DNA from: Silene latifolia
Lineage: Eukaryota > Streptophyta > Magnoliopsida > Caryophyllales > Caryophyllaceae
DNA length: 64,000 bases
NCBI RefSeq assembly: GCF_048544455.1
Contig: NC_133534.1
Location: 39,990,217 to 40,054,216, forward strand
Reading direction: 5' to 3'
Below are positions 1 through 11,158 of this stretch, piece by piece. The notes under the pieces are model-generated. The model searched no databases. It was given only the letters and a program-made list of their open reading frames with translations, and was not told the origin of the DNA. The translations under genes and the position numbers were made by a program. The first letter of the stretch is position 1. The number at the start of each line of letters is the position of its first letter.

Positions 1-1075
1 CGGGGCATCTAATGTATTGGGCACGGGATTAGGATTAGTGCAAAAATCGCCACAAGGGGACACTATAGCCTAGGCTATGAGTTGTGAATTCAAAGCCACT
101 GACAATGAGGCTGAGTATGAAACCCTCATAGCAGGACTCAAGGTATGTCTAGACCTCGGTATTCAAAACCTAAAGGTAAAAACTGATTCACTTTAATTGC
201 AAATCAAATAAAAGAAATTTATGCAGCAAAGGATTCAAAAATAATTTTATGTTTATAATACGTTAAAAACTATGCGCTAAGTTTCATTCATTTGATATTG
301 AACAAATACCTAGAGACTTGAATATCTAGGCTGATGCTTTGGCCAACCTTGATTCAAACTTCACCCCTGCAATTTTTAAACAAGGTACTTATTCTGCATT
401 TACTTGAACCTGCCTTCAGCAAGCCTGAACAAGTGAACCCTGTCAATACTGACAATGATTCATATACTAAGCCTTATTATGATTGGTTCCTGCGAGATAT
501 ACTACCCTAGGGTAGGCATAAGGCTAGAGCATTTAGAATTAGAGTTCTACCTATTTTGTTTTCAATGACACGTTGTTTAAAAGATTTCAGGCTAAATCAT
601 ACGTGAAATGTCTCGTACCACATGAAGCAAAGCAAAGTTCTGAGGACTGGCAACTATTGGCCAACCCTGATGGCTTACTGCCTGGACTACAACACGAAAT
701 GTGAATCCTGTCATAAGCATGCTCCAACTATTCATCAACCGTCTAAGTTATTGCATCCAATCTTTACACCCTAGCTATTTGTGAAGTGGGGCATGGCTAA
801 CCTAAAGCAAATGGTCGAGCTGAATTAAATGAAAAGGTGGTCGTAAAAATAAAATAAAAATTGCCAGCCTGGCCAAACTCCTTATTCATTGGTTTATGTT
901 TGTGAAGAAGCCATCCCTGCTAAAATCCATGTAGATATGGTTTTAATATCTTTAAAGCAAATATCAGCCTGGCCCCAACAGATTGAAGAACCTTACATGC
1001 CACAAACACTGCAAGGAGACATGATTCCAATATCTTGGAATGTCATCCACCTAAAAGCACAATCATACTTGTGGT
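1..1075 (+). pseudogene. Decayed Ty3/gypsy (Tat lineage) pol: second RNase H and integrase remnant of element T0
   Basis: Read on the + strand in shifting frames, bases about 1-190 give an RNase H-like segment with the pattern CEFKATDNEAEYETLIAGL, typical of the additional (archaeal-type) RNase H of Tat-lineage retrotransposons. Bases about 590-760 resemble the integrase zinc-binding region (KCESCHKHAPTIHQP), about 808-830 the KANGRAE block around the catalytic Glu, and about 890-1075 the integrase C-terminus (PAEIHVD, then LQGDMIPISWNVIHLK). The same blocks occur in the better preserved copy at 20179-21841. Many stops, frameshifts and internal deletions separate them, so no protein can be made. 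The start lies off the left edge. Its antisense ORF and 3' LTR resume after the inserted T1 element. Confidence 0.8.
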
Positions 1076-1629
1076 AATTTCTGCTCTGCATGTACTAGGT
1101 AAAAACTCCAAACTTATTCATTTGAATGTGTGTTATGCCATGCCTTTCCTGAACATGATACGTGACAATGTGCATTCTTTTCTTGCCTACTTGCTTGCGT
1201 TTCACATGCTGGATGTTCTAACTAAATTTTTTTTGCTTGAATTATGGGTTACTCTATTATATTTCAGCTTTATTTTTTGTTCAAGTATTTTTAAAATTTC
1301 TTGCACCCCGCTGTGCCTGATGAAGTTGGTAACCATCCCCGGATATGGTGAATAGTAGGACCAATCAGGCATGAAACAATTACCTGACTTGACTATTTGC
1401 TGCACACATCTACAACCGGCTGGACGCAGCAAGACGGTGCAAGGTTGTTTTATCTCGACCATCAGTCTAAATGCCCTCTCGACAGGCCGAATACCAAGCC
1501 CTCCAGTCATGCAGGGGGCATAAGCCCTCCTGACAGGCTGGTTTTCCCACTCCTTCAACCACTATAGTACAAACTATATGTGGCTGAATGGCTTACGTTG
1601 GCTTTAATCGCAAGACAGGTGCAAATACT
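1076..1629 (+). other. Non-coding spacer of element T0 between pol and the antisense ORF
   Basis: No supportable gene. It contains phrases such as CAGGGGGCATAAGCCCTCCTGACAGG that have counterparts (CCTGTCAGGAGGGCTTATGG) at 19630-19770 in element T2, so it is the equivalent spacer of a related element. The open frames here are short and not conserved between the two copies. Confidence 0.6.
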
Positions 1630-1788
1630 GGAAAAAACAGGTTAACAGGATTAAAGAAAACAGGTTAACAGGTTTGAAGAAAACAGGTTAACAGGTTTGA
1701 AGAAAACAGGTTAACATGTTTGAAGAAAACAGGTGAACAAGTTTGAAGAAAACAGGTTTGAAGAAAACAGGTTAACAGGTTTGAAAAG
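1630..1788. repeat. Minisatellite, about 22-23 bp unit
   Basis: Head-to-tail copies of GAAAACAGGTTAACAGGTTT with small variants, about seven units, including a shortened unit near 1750. It lies in the pol to antisense-ORF spacer of T0, the same place where element T2 carries a different tandem array (19305-19570). Confidence 0.9.
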
Positions 1789-2380
1789 AATGACAGGATT
1801 GAACAAAGCAAGCCTAAAAGACGAACTTTATATCATTAATAAAACCTCTACCCTCTGGGGCAAAGGTAGCAAAATGTATATCTATCCTATCAGGGATAAC
1901 CTCCCTGACCAGGACCACCAAAATATAAAATTGTCTTTACAGGGATATTTTCCCTGGGCAAACGAACAAAGTGATTAATGATTCTATCAAGGACATTCTC
2001 CTTGGTTGGACAAAATACCATTTCTTGACTTTTCTGCGAATGACATCCCTCTTGTCAGGGCTAGATACTAACACCGAACATAAATTATTCCTCGCCTGAC
2101 CGAGCGCCATAATTCCTCTTTCTCACAAAATATACTAGCCCTCATCGGCTCAGGATACTTTTCCAATATAATCCTTGTCTTACCCTGCCTTGTCGCAGCA
2201 ATGAACATTAACTCACACACTCCGCGAATACACTTAATCAAAAAGCAAACATTACTGATTCATATGGTGGGGCAAAGACAAGCCAGGTTAACTGTACGCA
2301 GGCTAAATGATTGAATTAGACGTACAAGGTAACATGTTGAATATAGCGAGCAGGAATTGCAGGAGCATCAATTGGATTAA
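1789..2380. other. T0 spacer, no gene seen
   Basis: AT-rich degenerate sequence between the minisatellite and the remnant of the antisense ORF. One 81-codon open frame overlaps it but begins inside the minisatellite and has no counterpart in T2. I see nothing functional. Confidence 0.5.
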
Positions 2381-2786
2381 TTAGCTTATCGGTATCAATC
2401 CCAATACTGGAGACATGCCCACCGCCTGTGAACCCTCCTCCTTAACTTTAGCAAGCCTAGCATTCAAGTCCGCTATGCCGAAACTGGCAATCTTGAGGAA
2501 AGAAAGCCTTACTGCAAGAAGTTGAAGCCCAAGCAGGCTTAACATGCGTAGGAACCTTGAAGGAACCTCCAGCCTTCGAACAATGTAGAAAGCATTCCAC
2601 CCCGCAGCAAAATAGTCAGGACCTCTCAATAAGAGGAATTACCGGGAAAGTAGTTACCCTTTCAGAGGGATAATAACTATTGGACAAATAATCGTCAACT
2701 CCAAAGAAGGTATATCCTGTTAAATATTTCCTACTTTCCTTTGAACTAACAGAATATGTGCAGGACAAGCAAAAGTTACATGGTAC
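2381..2786 (-). pseudogene. C-terminal part of the T0 antisense ORF (gypsy-type transposon domain family), left of the T1 insertion
   Basis: On the - strand this stretch continues the antisense ORF that starts at 13876 and is split by T1. Across the join, after removing T1 and one copy of its GGTAC target, the frame reads GGKYHVTFACPAHILLVQRK, resembling GGCRLPFSPFMVEVIRAI of the T2 copy. Further down are GPDYFAAGWNAFYIVRRLE and a helical KIASFGIADLNARLAKVKEE segment. Frameshifts break it. Function is unknown; homologues are extra ORFs of Tat-lineage retrotransposons, often annotated as putative gypsy-type transposon domain (PF04195-like). The assignment rests on position, partial similarity and the shared insertion junction. 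Confidence 0.55.
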
Positions 2787-3924
2787 TGATGACCGGGTTT
2801 TCGCCGTCACTTCCGGTACCAAAAACAATTTATAAAACCAAATAAAAGTAGTATTTATTCGAGTGTCGAACACAAAGATGGCGGGGGTTAGATACTTGGT
2901 TTGTTTAAGTCTTTAGTCTAGTCAAACAAAAGTAAAGTTGATTTATCTAAAACTAAGATGCAACAAGGTATAAAATTTAAACTAAATGAAATTGTTTCTT
3001 AATTAATAAGGGAAGGCTAAGGTCTTTGGGTTCATAAAGGGCAATTAGGGGGAGAAACAAGGTCTAACAAGAAAAGGGTAATAATAGTGGTCAAGGGTTT
3101 AAGACTAATTTCTTAGTCACCTTAAGCTCCTCAATAAGTTGTCACTTGATCGAGATGAACTAGCTACAAACTAAGCATAAAGACTACCCAATAGCATGAG
3201 CACCAAGACGGATCGAATGCATCAAAGAGATGTTCTAACTTTCATTAAAACTCATCTATAAGCACTTCTAAAACTATCTAATAGCACAATGCACCAAGGT
3301 AAGCCAAACATGTTAATGAAATGTCCAATTTTCATTGAGACATTTCCACAAACACTTCAAATGCATTAAGAGTAGAAACCACATAATCACCCAATTCAAA
3401 AGGTTAACAACCCAAATTCATCCCCTTAATTACCCAAATTCCCCTATGACCTTAGATAAGACTACTCACTCATGTTCATGGGTGAGAAATTAACAACAAA
3501 TTGCAACAAAACACAAGTAAACATTGTAAACATGATAAAGACTAATACTTTGGATGAATAACAATTAAACAACATAAGAAATGTAAACAAATGAAAATAA
3601 TGTAAACAAAAGATGAGAATTGTACCAACAAAGAGGAAAGTAACAATCTTGGACAATAATGGAAGAATGAATTTCTTCTAATCTTCAAACACAACCCAAA
3701 ATACTAATTGTATACTAATGAGAGATGAAGAACTTGCATAAACAAAGGAAGAATTTAACTAATAATTAAAGAAAGATTGCAAATTTTATTGAATGAAAAT
3801 GAGAGAGTAAAAATTAGGGTTCTTAAGTTACAGTATAGAGAGATTAGAGAGAATAAAACTAAAGTAAACTAATTTCTATCTAATTCTATGGTAGTGTAAT
3901 CTCTAATGTGTTTCTAAAGTTGTC

Positions 3925-3931
3925 TTTTATA
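3925..3931 (-). promoter_or_regulatory. Putative TATA box of T1 3' LTR
   Basis: Reads GTATAAAAGAC on the - strand. The same box is at 12297-12303 in the other LTR. It lies about 185-460 bp downstream, in element orientation, of the GC-rich box cluster. Confidence 0.5.
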
Positions 3932-4114
3932 CTAGTTATTAATATTAATAATACTACTAATTAGTAATTACTAATAATAATGATAATAATAATAATAATC
4001 CTAATAATGATAATAATACTCCTCATCTATCGACACATATGACACAAACAAAACAAAATTAAAGAGGAAGGGGAAACACGGGAAAAAGACGACAAAACGC
4101 AGCAAAGGGGGGGC

Positions 4115-4385
4115 TCTGCCGGTCAGCCGGTGGTCGGTGCGAGGTGCCGGCAGCGCGTAGCTTGAAGAAAGGGGTTGAATTAAATGGGGTGTAGTCTATG
4201 CCGGCCTGTCGGCTGCCGGGCAACCGGCATAGAGCACAAGAAATTGATGCAAGGTGGATTGTGGTGTTGCGTGCGCAGAGTAGAGTCTGCCGCCGGTGGC
4301 TAGGACCGGTAGCGAGTCTTCATAAAAAGGAGGTAAATAGCGTGTGCGGCTACCGGCAGGGCATGTCGGCTGCCGGCAAGCCGGC
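4115..4385. repeat. GC-rich cluster of CCGGC/GCCGGC dyad boxes in T1 3' LTR
   Basis: About a dozen short boxes (GCCGGTCAGCCGG, CTGCCGGGCAACCGGC, CTACCGGCAGGG, GGCTGCCGGCAAGCCGGC) stand out from AT-rich surroundings. They lie upstream of the LTR TATA in element orientation. The counterpart at 12485-12755 differs in the number and arrangement of boxes. Confidence 0.75.
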
Positions 4386-5103
4386 ATGGAGAACAATGGT
4401 TTCCAAATAACTCGTTTCGATTCCGAGTTCGAATCTGATTATGCTTTGGTGATGGTGGAGTTGCTTTTGTTGTCGTGGTGGTATGGTGGTTGAATGCGGA
4501 TGTCGGGTTGATAGAGGAATTGTTGCTGGTTGTCGTTGCATTGAGAAACGGAGCAGGGGACGTCAATGGTGGTTTGCAGGGGAGGTGTTTATGGCAGGGG
4601 AAGTTGGTGAAATGAAGATGGTGAAAATGGAGGTATGTTAATGGCGTTGATGATGGGGATGACTGAATGAAGGTGAAAGTTGGGCTGCTGTGGTGATTTC
4701 GTATGACGGAAAAAATGGTGATGAATGATGCAGGGGAAGATGATGAAGAAGCAATGTCCTGATTACAGTGAATATGCGTCCAAGTCAAAGTTGACTTTTC
4801 TACATTTGATTAATGCTATACTTCGTATTTGACCCATCTCAATTCCATCTCGATTTACTCTAACTTGAATCCCGTCTTTATTATTCTCCTTCACCTACAA
4901 ATTTTAATTAATAAAATAATTAATATAATAACACAATAATACTGATATTATATAAAAACCCGACTGAATATTAAAGATAACTACGAGGACTAATTATTAT
5001 AAATTACTAATTTAAATGAGCTATATAATCAATGAAACGCACAAAATCGAGTCAGAATAAGCTATAAATGCGGGGCAAAATATAAGCAAAATACGACTCA
5101 TCA

Positions 5104-5122
5104 AATCAATCTCCCCACACTT
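5104..5122 (-). promoter_or_regulatory. Polypurine tract of T1
   Basis: On the - strand AAGTGTGGGGAGATTGATT lies directly against the start of the 3' LTR. This is the position and composition expected for priming plus-strand DNA synthesis. Confidence 0.8.
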
Positions 5123-7885
5123 AAACCTTACTCGTCCTCGAGTAAGCTCATTAAATTAAACTAAGACCCGTAATATAAGAGAACTAGCTAAACTAATAAT
5201 ATCCGATGAAAGGCAATTAACGGGCCTTCTCCGTCCCTTCAACTCACACCGAAACACAATGAGGTATGCATTCCGATGCAAGGCAAGTGGGGGCTTGCGG
5301 AAAACTTCTTGACACATCCAACATTAAGCACGGATCGACATATAGGATGCATCACAAAAAGTCACCCGCTTTCCTCATCTAAGCGGGGCTTTGCTTCAAA
5401 TTGAAAGGTCTAGGTTAGGTGAAACCGTCTCAAAACCTCAACGAGGTGCCAACTCCCTAAGCGTGGCACAAGCAACCCAAATATGTTCACAAAAGCCAAA
5501 GAAACACATTCTAAGGCGGGAAAAGGGGAAGCAAGGCTAGTCCTCCAAGAATGACACGACACGCGCAAGATTCAACCAAAAGAGACCCATGGCTAAGGGG
5601 ACTTAGACCATCGACAACCTCACGGATTTCACTCGTCACTCATTTAAAGACCGGGTGTTTTTGTACAAAAAGTAGCCAAACACTCTCCTACTACGACTCG
5701 TGAGAACGTGTCCGCAATCTAATGTGTAAAACAGTCCTATGTCCAAATGAGATGCAAAATGTAACAATGCGCAAGCCATGAAATAAGGGTTGTAATGGGG
5801 CTAAGGAGTAGGACGGAACGGGATTGGTGCAAGCACCGTTTGGACATGTGGAGTTCAAATCAAGAATTGTCGACACATCACATCCATTTCTTATTGCAAC
5901 ACATGAGACACGTCTATGCCCTAACATAGCATGGATCACCAAAACTATGCAAAAATTGCATAAACCCAACTCAAATTGGAAAAACTTTGAAAGTACTCCT
6001 CTTATTTCAACAAATGGTAACGTCTACACCCTAACAAAGACTCGGTTTCTCAAGTCTTGCAAAAATTGTGTAAACCCGACTCATTTTGGAAAAACATCAA
6101 ATTGCCCCTTTATTTAGCAACGGCTCTTTCTACCCCGTTTAATGATGAGGAGGGGTGTTGCTTGCCTTTTTCTTCTTTTAACACAAATATATACAAAACA
6201 ACCAACTCTTTTTTTTTTGAATTTTTCACAACTTTTTCACTTTTCTATTTTGTTTTTCATTTCTTTTTCAAATCCTCTTAATTATATACAATGCCAAACG
6301 CATACCAAGTTCCGACCCAAGTGGATATGTATACTATCCACCACTATGACCCAAATCACCTCCTACAACACTACTACAAAACCGACCAATTCTTGATCAA
6401 GGAAGGGTGGTTATGGGATGTAGCTATTTTAGTGAGTTTGCCAAATGAATAGGTTGAGGCTCAAAGGGGGTGAATTAAAAAGGGAGATAATGGAAGGGAC
6501 AAAACAAGGCAATTTGGCTAAGTGAGGTTCATATGCATGTGGAAACAAATTTCATCTCATAACTTGTGCACAAAAAATAAAATGCAAATCATGGCCTAAG
6601 GACGGAATGACACACTTATGCGTCTAGACATAACACGTCTCGCGAGGAGACCTACCCACAATCCTAAGTGGGGTTCGGGTATGAATGCACTGACCCTAGG
6701 AGGCTCTAATCCTCACATTTGAGTAGTTAGGTCGAGGTCTAGATCTAGCCTACGGTCCTCTCGGTCTCACAAGGCGGCCAAAACTTGGTGGACATGCCCT
6801 TTTTCCCATATGCTAACCATGTGACACGGGTGCGAGCCATGGGGAGGGGCAAGGCACGGTCAAGACATAAATCATCATTGGGGTATCATAATCCCTCCCT
6901 AGACCACATTTTTTGAAAACATGTATTCACAAACTCAATGCAAACGCAAATTAAGCACAAACAAATATATACAAGACATAATGCATGCGGAAATTAAACA
7001 AACATGAATTTAAACGTGCAACAAGTTTGACTAATCCTAGCAACACATCAATACCAACAATCCAAAAGTTCCCAGAAGGAACATCCAAGGCACAAAAATT
7101 CCCATCCTCCTTCAAATATGCAAGATATATAAAGAAAGAACGGTAAAGGAGTAAGAGATTAGAATGAGTTTACCAAGCGACTTCTAGCTCCTTTTTGCCT
7201 CAAATGGTCATTGCATATGCCAAAGGTTAGCCAAACATATATATACAATGCAATATTTTTGTATTTTTCAGAAATTTTTCAATTTTTAGGCATTTTCTTG
7301 TTTTTTTCTTAAATTTACAAGTATATAATGATATGAACAAATATAGACAATATTCACAAAGTGGATATTTCCCTCCCCACACTTGAAATTTACATTGTCC
7401 TCAATGGAACAAAGTATAGGGAGAGAATAGGAAAAATAAACAACATATTTTTGGTGGTTTTTGAATTTTTCGAAATAAAATAACATGTTTTTGGATTTTT
7501 TGAATATTTGAAAATAAATAACATGTTTTTGTATTTTTAAAATGATGGAATTTCCTCCCCACACTTATTTATTTACATATTCTCAGTGGAAATAAATGTG
7601 TGGAGGAAATTAAATAAAATACATGTTTTTGGTGATTTTTGATTTTTCGGTTTTTAGTGGTTTTCAAATAAGCATGCAATGCATGATCTAACCTATATGC
7701 AATATTGAAATACGATGCAAGCTATACTATATGAATGCAAAGAGAGCTAATTTAGATTAGCTCCTTTTCGAATCATGTTACTAAATGCAAAATGCGGTAA
7801 AAACTTAATTAAAGAGAAAGAAGAATATATACATTGCGGTGGTTCTTAAGTGACTCCACCAAACCTCTTCATTCAAAGACTTCAT
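5123..7885 (-). other. T1 3' non-coding interior
   Basis: There is no reading frame worth reporting in these 2.76 kb between the gag-protease stop and the 3' LTR. It contains two extra polypurine-like boxes (7370-7407 and 7551-7590, each CCCCACACTT followed by a diverged CATTGTCCTCAATGG-like segment on the + strand) and the conserved post-stop box at 7838-7864. An autonomous Athila would carry pol here or just upstream, so this is where polymerase was lost. Confidence 0.7.
7838..7864 (-). promoter_or_regulatory. Conserved post-gag box (possible hairpin)
   Basis: On the - strand it reads GTTTGGTGGAGTC, then ACTTAAGAACCACC. TGGTGG can pair with CCACC across a 13 nt loop. Closely similar boxes follow the gag-protease stop in T3 (29892-29920) and T4 (39695-39725). 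Confidence 0.5.
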
Positions 7886-10800
7886 TCAACCGGGATCAAT
7901 ATCCCGAGATCCAACCAACCTTCCACCTTCAATACAAGGATCAACAACACATGAACCCTTGTTCTTCATCATCAAAGTATGCAACTTACTCATGGCATCT
8001 TGAACTTCTTGCCACTTTCGGTTCATTTCTTCTTCAAGCTTTTCCTTAGTCTCTTTGTCAACATTAGGGTCGCATACCCTTTTTCCTTTCGATCTCTTCC
8101 TCCATCTTTTTGGCTTCTTCTTTTCAATTCCCGGTTTTGATTTTGGAGGGGCATTGGTGCTAGAATTGAACTCGGTTTCCCAAGTATTGCCCATTTCCCC
8201 ACACTTATCTTTAACATTCACTTCTTTTTCAAGGAACTTATCCGGTGGCTCATCATCAACTTTCGGCTCACAAGCAATTAAGAGCTCCATGTTCTCATCT
8301 TCATTCTCATTGAGTTCTAATGTTTCCACGGCAAACATGTTTTGAACCACGGTTTTCTTTGAAGCATGTGGTAGCTTGAATTCAACTTTTTCCTTCCCAA
8401 CTTTGAATGACAATCGTCCCTCTTTGACATCTATGATAGCTCCTCCCGTGGCAAAAAATGGCCTACCAAGAATGATACGGGAGCGTCTTCCCATAGGAAT
8501 GTCCAACACAATAAAGTCGGTAGGAATTGAAAGCTTACCAATTTGAACCATGATATCCTTGAGAATCCCATTTGGAGATTTGATTGTTCCATCGGCAAGT
8601 TTGATTGTAATGGAAGTGCGGGCTAAACTTGAAATATTCAACCTCTTCACAAGGGCAAGTGGTATGACACTCACACTTGCCCCTAAGTCACACAAAGCAT
8701 TATCCACCTTTTGGTCACCAACGGTACATGGAATTGAGAAACTCCCGGGGTCATCAAGTTTGACGGGAATTTCTTTAGACTTGACCACATTGCACTCTTC
8801 ACTTGAGGCATCAAGCTCATGTCTACTAATGTCCACTCTCCTAGAAATGACTTCTTCTTGCTTGGCCAAAGAGTGTTCTTCTATCATCACCACCTCTTCT
8901 TCTTCCGGGCTCTTCTCAACTTCTACCATCACATTTGGTGATTTCACAATTTCTTCAAGTAAAAAGTCTTCACTCATAGTGGTTGGTGAAGTTATAATCA
9001 TCTCTCCCTTACCCGGGTCAACTTCAACATCCAAGCTTGTACCATGAATTGTCATTATTTGCTCAAGCACATAGTCTTCTATGCTCTCTTTTTCGGGCTC
9101 ACGGTCAACTTCTTGGAATGTTTCCATAGCCATGGAAAAGGGAGTAGTGTAAGATAACTCCTCTTGACTTGGCAAATCAAATGACTCTTCTCTTTCCTCT
9201 TCAACTCCAACCATGATAGCATTAACTTCCTTTGCCTTCATAGGGTCTCTTGGATTTTGCCCTTGTCTTAGAAATACACCCGGTGGTTTTTGAGAACTCA
9301 TGAGAGCTTGGGAAGACACTTTAGCTTCAAGACTCTTGATTTGTTGTTGGGTACTACTTGCCAAATCCTCTATCAACTTCACCAAGTTATCATATTTATC
9401 ATCTCCCATGGTATTGCTTGCTTGGGGTTGTGGCTCTTGGTTGAAAGGTTGGTTGGAAATTGGAAGAGAAAAACTATATCCTTGATCTTTAAAGTTGGAA
9501 TTTTGGTTGTTCCCTTGGTACCCTTGATTGAACCCTTGATTTTGCCCTTGGTTGTACCTTTGATTATTGTTGTATCCTTGATTGAACCCATTGTTGTTGT
9601 TCCATTGATTGAATCCTTGGCCAAACCCTTGGTTAGCTTGGTTTCCTTGGTTTCCTTGGTAAAAGTTTTGATTACCTTGGTTCCCTTGGTTACCCTTATA
9701 ATCTTGATATGCTTGAGATTGGTTGGCAAAGTTTTGGTTGGATCCTTGGTTGTTGTTGAATGAGGGTTTAGGTGGACGGTTGGAAAAATTGTTAAATGCT
9801 TGGAAAGCATTCACCTCTTGCACATTGTTCCCATCAAAGTTGTTGTAATTGTTGGCACACAAGTCATATGTGTGACCACTTCCTCCACAAAGTTCACAAC
9901 TTGAGACTTGAGCCACTTCCTCCATGGGTGCCCCATGTGAGGTTGCGGCTTGGTGCACTTGATTTCTTTGAAACTTCTCAGATTGTTTTGTGAGTAAGTC
10001 GAGCTTGGCATTTGTCTCGGAGTTGGAGGAGTTTTCCTTAGGAAACTTCCCATTCCTTCTTAGCATGTTTCCTCTAGAACCATAGTTTGCTTCTGAATCT
10101 ACCATTTTCTTGATCAATGTCGTGCCCTCTTCATCACTCAAGTGATCAAATCCTCCCCCCGCGGAGGCATTTACCATCTCCTTAGTCCTCGGTAGCAAAG
10201 TTTGGAAGAATGTTTGAGTGATGTACCATTCCGGTATTCCATGGTGGGGGCAACTTGCTATCAAGTCTTGATAACGGTCCCAAGCTTCACCCAAAGACTC
10301 CCCATCCTCTTGTTGGAACGTATGGATCTCATTACGGAGCATCGCGGTCTTGGAGGAAGGGTAATACTTGGCCATGAATGCTTTAGCCAAAGCATCCTAA
10401 GTAGTGAAAGTATCCGGTGGGTGGATGTTCAACCATCGGTCCGCTTTGCCCGTCAATGAAAACGGGAACAACATCATTCTCAAGGTGTCTTCGGACACCC
10501 CATTCTTCTTCATCATTGAAACTTTCCTCTTAAACTTCCGGAGATGAGCATGGGCATCCTCTTCAATATGACCCCCGAACAAGTCCTTCTCAATTAACCC
10601 GACTTGGGCGGGATGCATTTCAAAGTTGTTTGGGGCCAAGGTGCCAAAATTGATAGGGTCACAAGCATCATTGTGGTTAGGACGGTTATGGTCACGTAAA
10701 GCCATTGGTGGTAGATTTGGTATATGAGGGGGTGGTGTTTGAGGTGGAGTATTTGGGAGTTGGAAATTGTAGAAAGGATTTTCTAGGGGGTGATCAATGG

Positions 10801-10978
10801 TGTTGTTTGGTTGTTGTTGTGTTGTGTTTTCAAAGAGAGGTTGGGTGGGTGAATTTGCTTGATTTATGGTAGCTTGAGAAGAGGTTCTAACCCTTGCAAT
10901 GGTCCTATTCCTTAAGGCTCTAAAAAGTCTTTCCGGATCGGAGTCAAAGAGCAAAGCTTGGTGGTTCCTCCTAGGCAT
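7886..10978 (-). pseudogene. T1 gag-protease polyprotein, one in-frame stop
   Basis: One frame of about 1030 codons runs from ATG 10978 (MPRRNHQALLFDSD; an upstream in-frame ATG at 10990 is also possible) to a stop at 7886. Order: N-terminal basic region; gag core with PFSLTGKADRWL and LAKAFMAKYYPSSKT (residues about 155-215); a CX2C-like CELCGGSGHTYDLC knuckle near residue 361; a long Asn/Gln/Gly-rich stretch; a Glu-rich linker; an aspartic protease with DLGASVSVIP near residue 763 and IILGRPFFATGGAIIDV after it; a Lys/Arg-rich tail. A TAG at 10397-10399 interrupts the gag core where relatives usually have Trp (TFTT-stop-DALAKAF). The product would assemble particles. There is no RT or integrase behind the protease. 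Confidence 0.88.
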
Positions 10979-11001
10979 ACAACTTGACAAACCGTAAGAC
11001 T

Positions 11002-11023
11002 CCTAGTGCTTTTACACACTAGG
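11002..11023 (-). promoter_or_regulatory. Leader hairpin immediately upstream of T1 gag
   Basis: Perfect 7 bp inverted repeat CCTAGTG/CACTAGG with an 8 nt loop, 24 nt before the probable gag ATG. T3 and T4 have perfect hairpins of different sequence at the same place. A packaging, dimerisation or translation role is inference. Confidence 0.6.
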
Positions 11024-11137
11024 GTAAGGCAAAAATCACACACACTCTACAAGAAGCACACAAGCTACACAAACAAGCAAACAACAAGTAAAGACTAAAG
11101 CTAGAAACTTCAACTAACTAAGTATAACCTAACGCCA

Positions 11138-11155
11138 TCCCCGGCAACGGCGCCA
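11138..11155 (-). promoter_or_regulatory. Primer binding site, tRNA-Asp type
   Basis: On the - strand TGGCGCCGTTGCCGGGGA is the complement of the 3' end of plant tRNA-Asp including CCA. It lies 3 nt inside the 5' LTR boundary. This primer choice is typical of Athila-lineage elements. Confidence 0.92.
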
Positions 11156-11158
11156 TTT

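Larger units (their letters stand above)
2787..5103 (-). repeat. 3' LTR of T1
   Basis: Near-identical to 11159-13471. It begins TGATGA and ends TCATCA on the + strand. It contains (TAA)n-like microsatellite around 3950-4015, a - strand TATAAAA at 3925-3931 and a GC-rich patch of CCGGC-type boxes at 4115-4385. Open frames within it (for example - strand 4300-4788) are broken in the other LTR and are not genes. Confidence 0.93.

Noticed and set aside
1202..1558. 118-codon - strand frame in the T0 spacer
   Set aside because: No similarity to any expected domain and not conserved in the equivalent T2 spacer.
4300..4788. 162-codon - strand frame in the T1 3' LTR
   Set aside because: The counterpart in the 5' LTR is broken, and it crosses the box cluster; it has no domain.
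8550..9763. Long + strand frames of 157-165 codons
   Set aside because: They are shadows of the T1 gag-protease frame on the other strand, helped by its Asn/Gln-rich composition.
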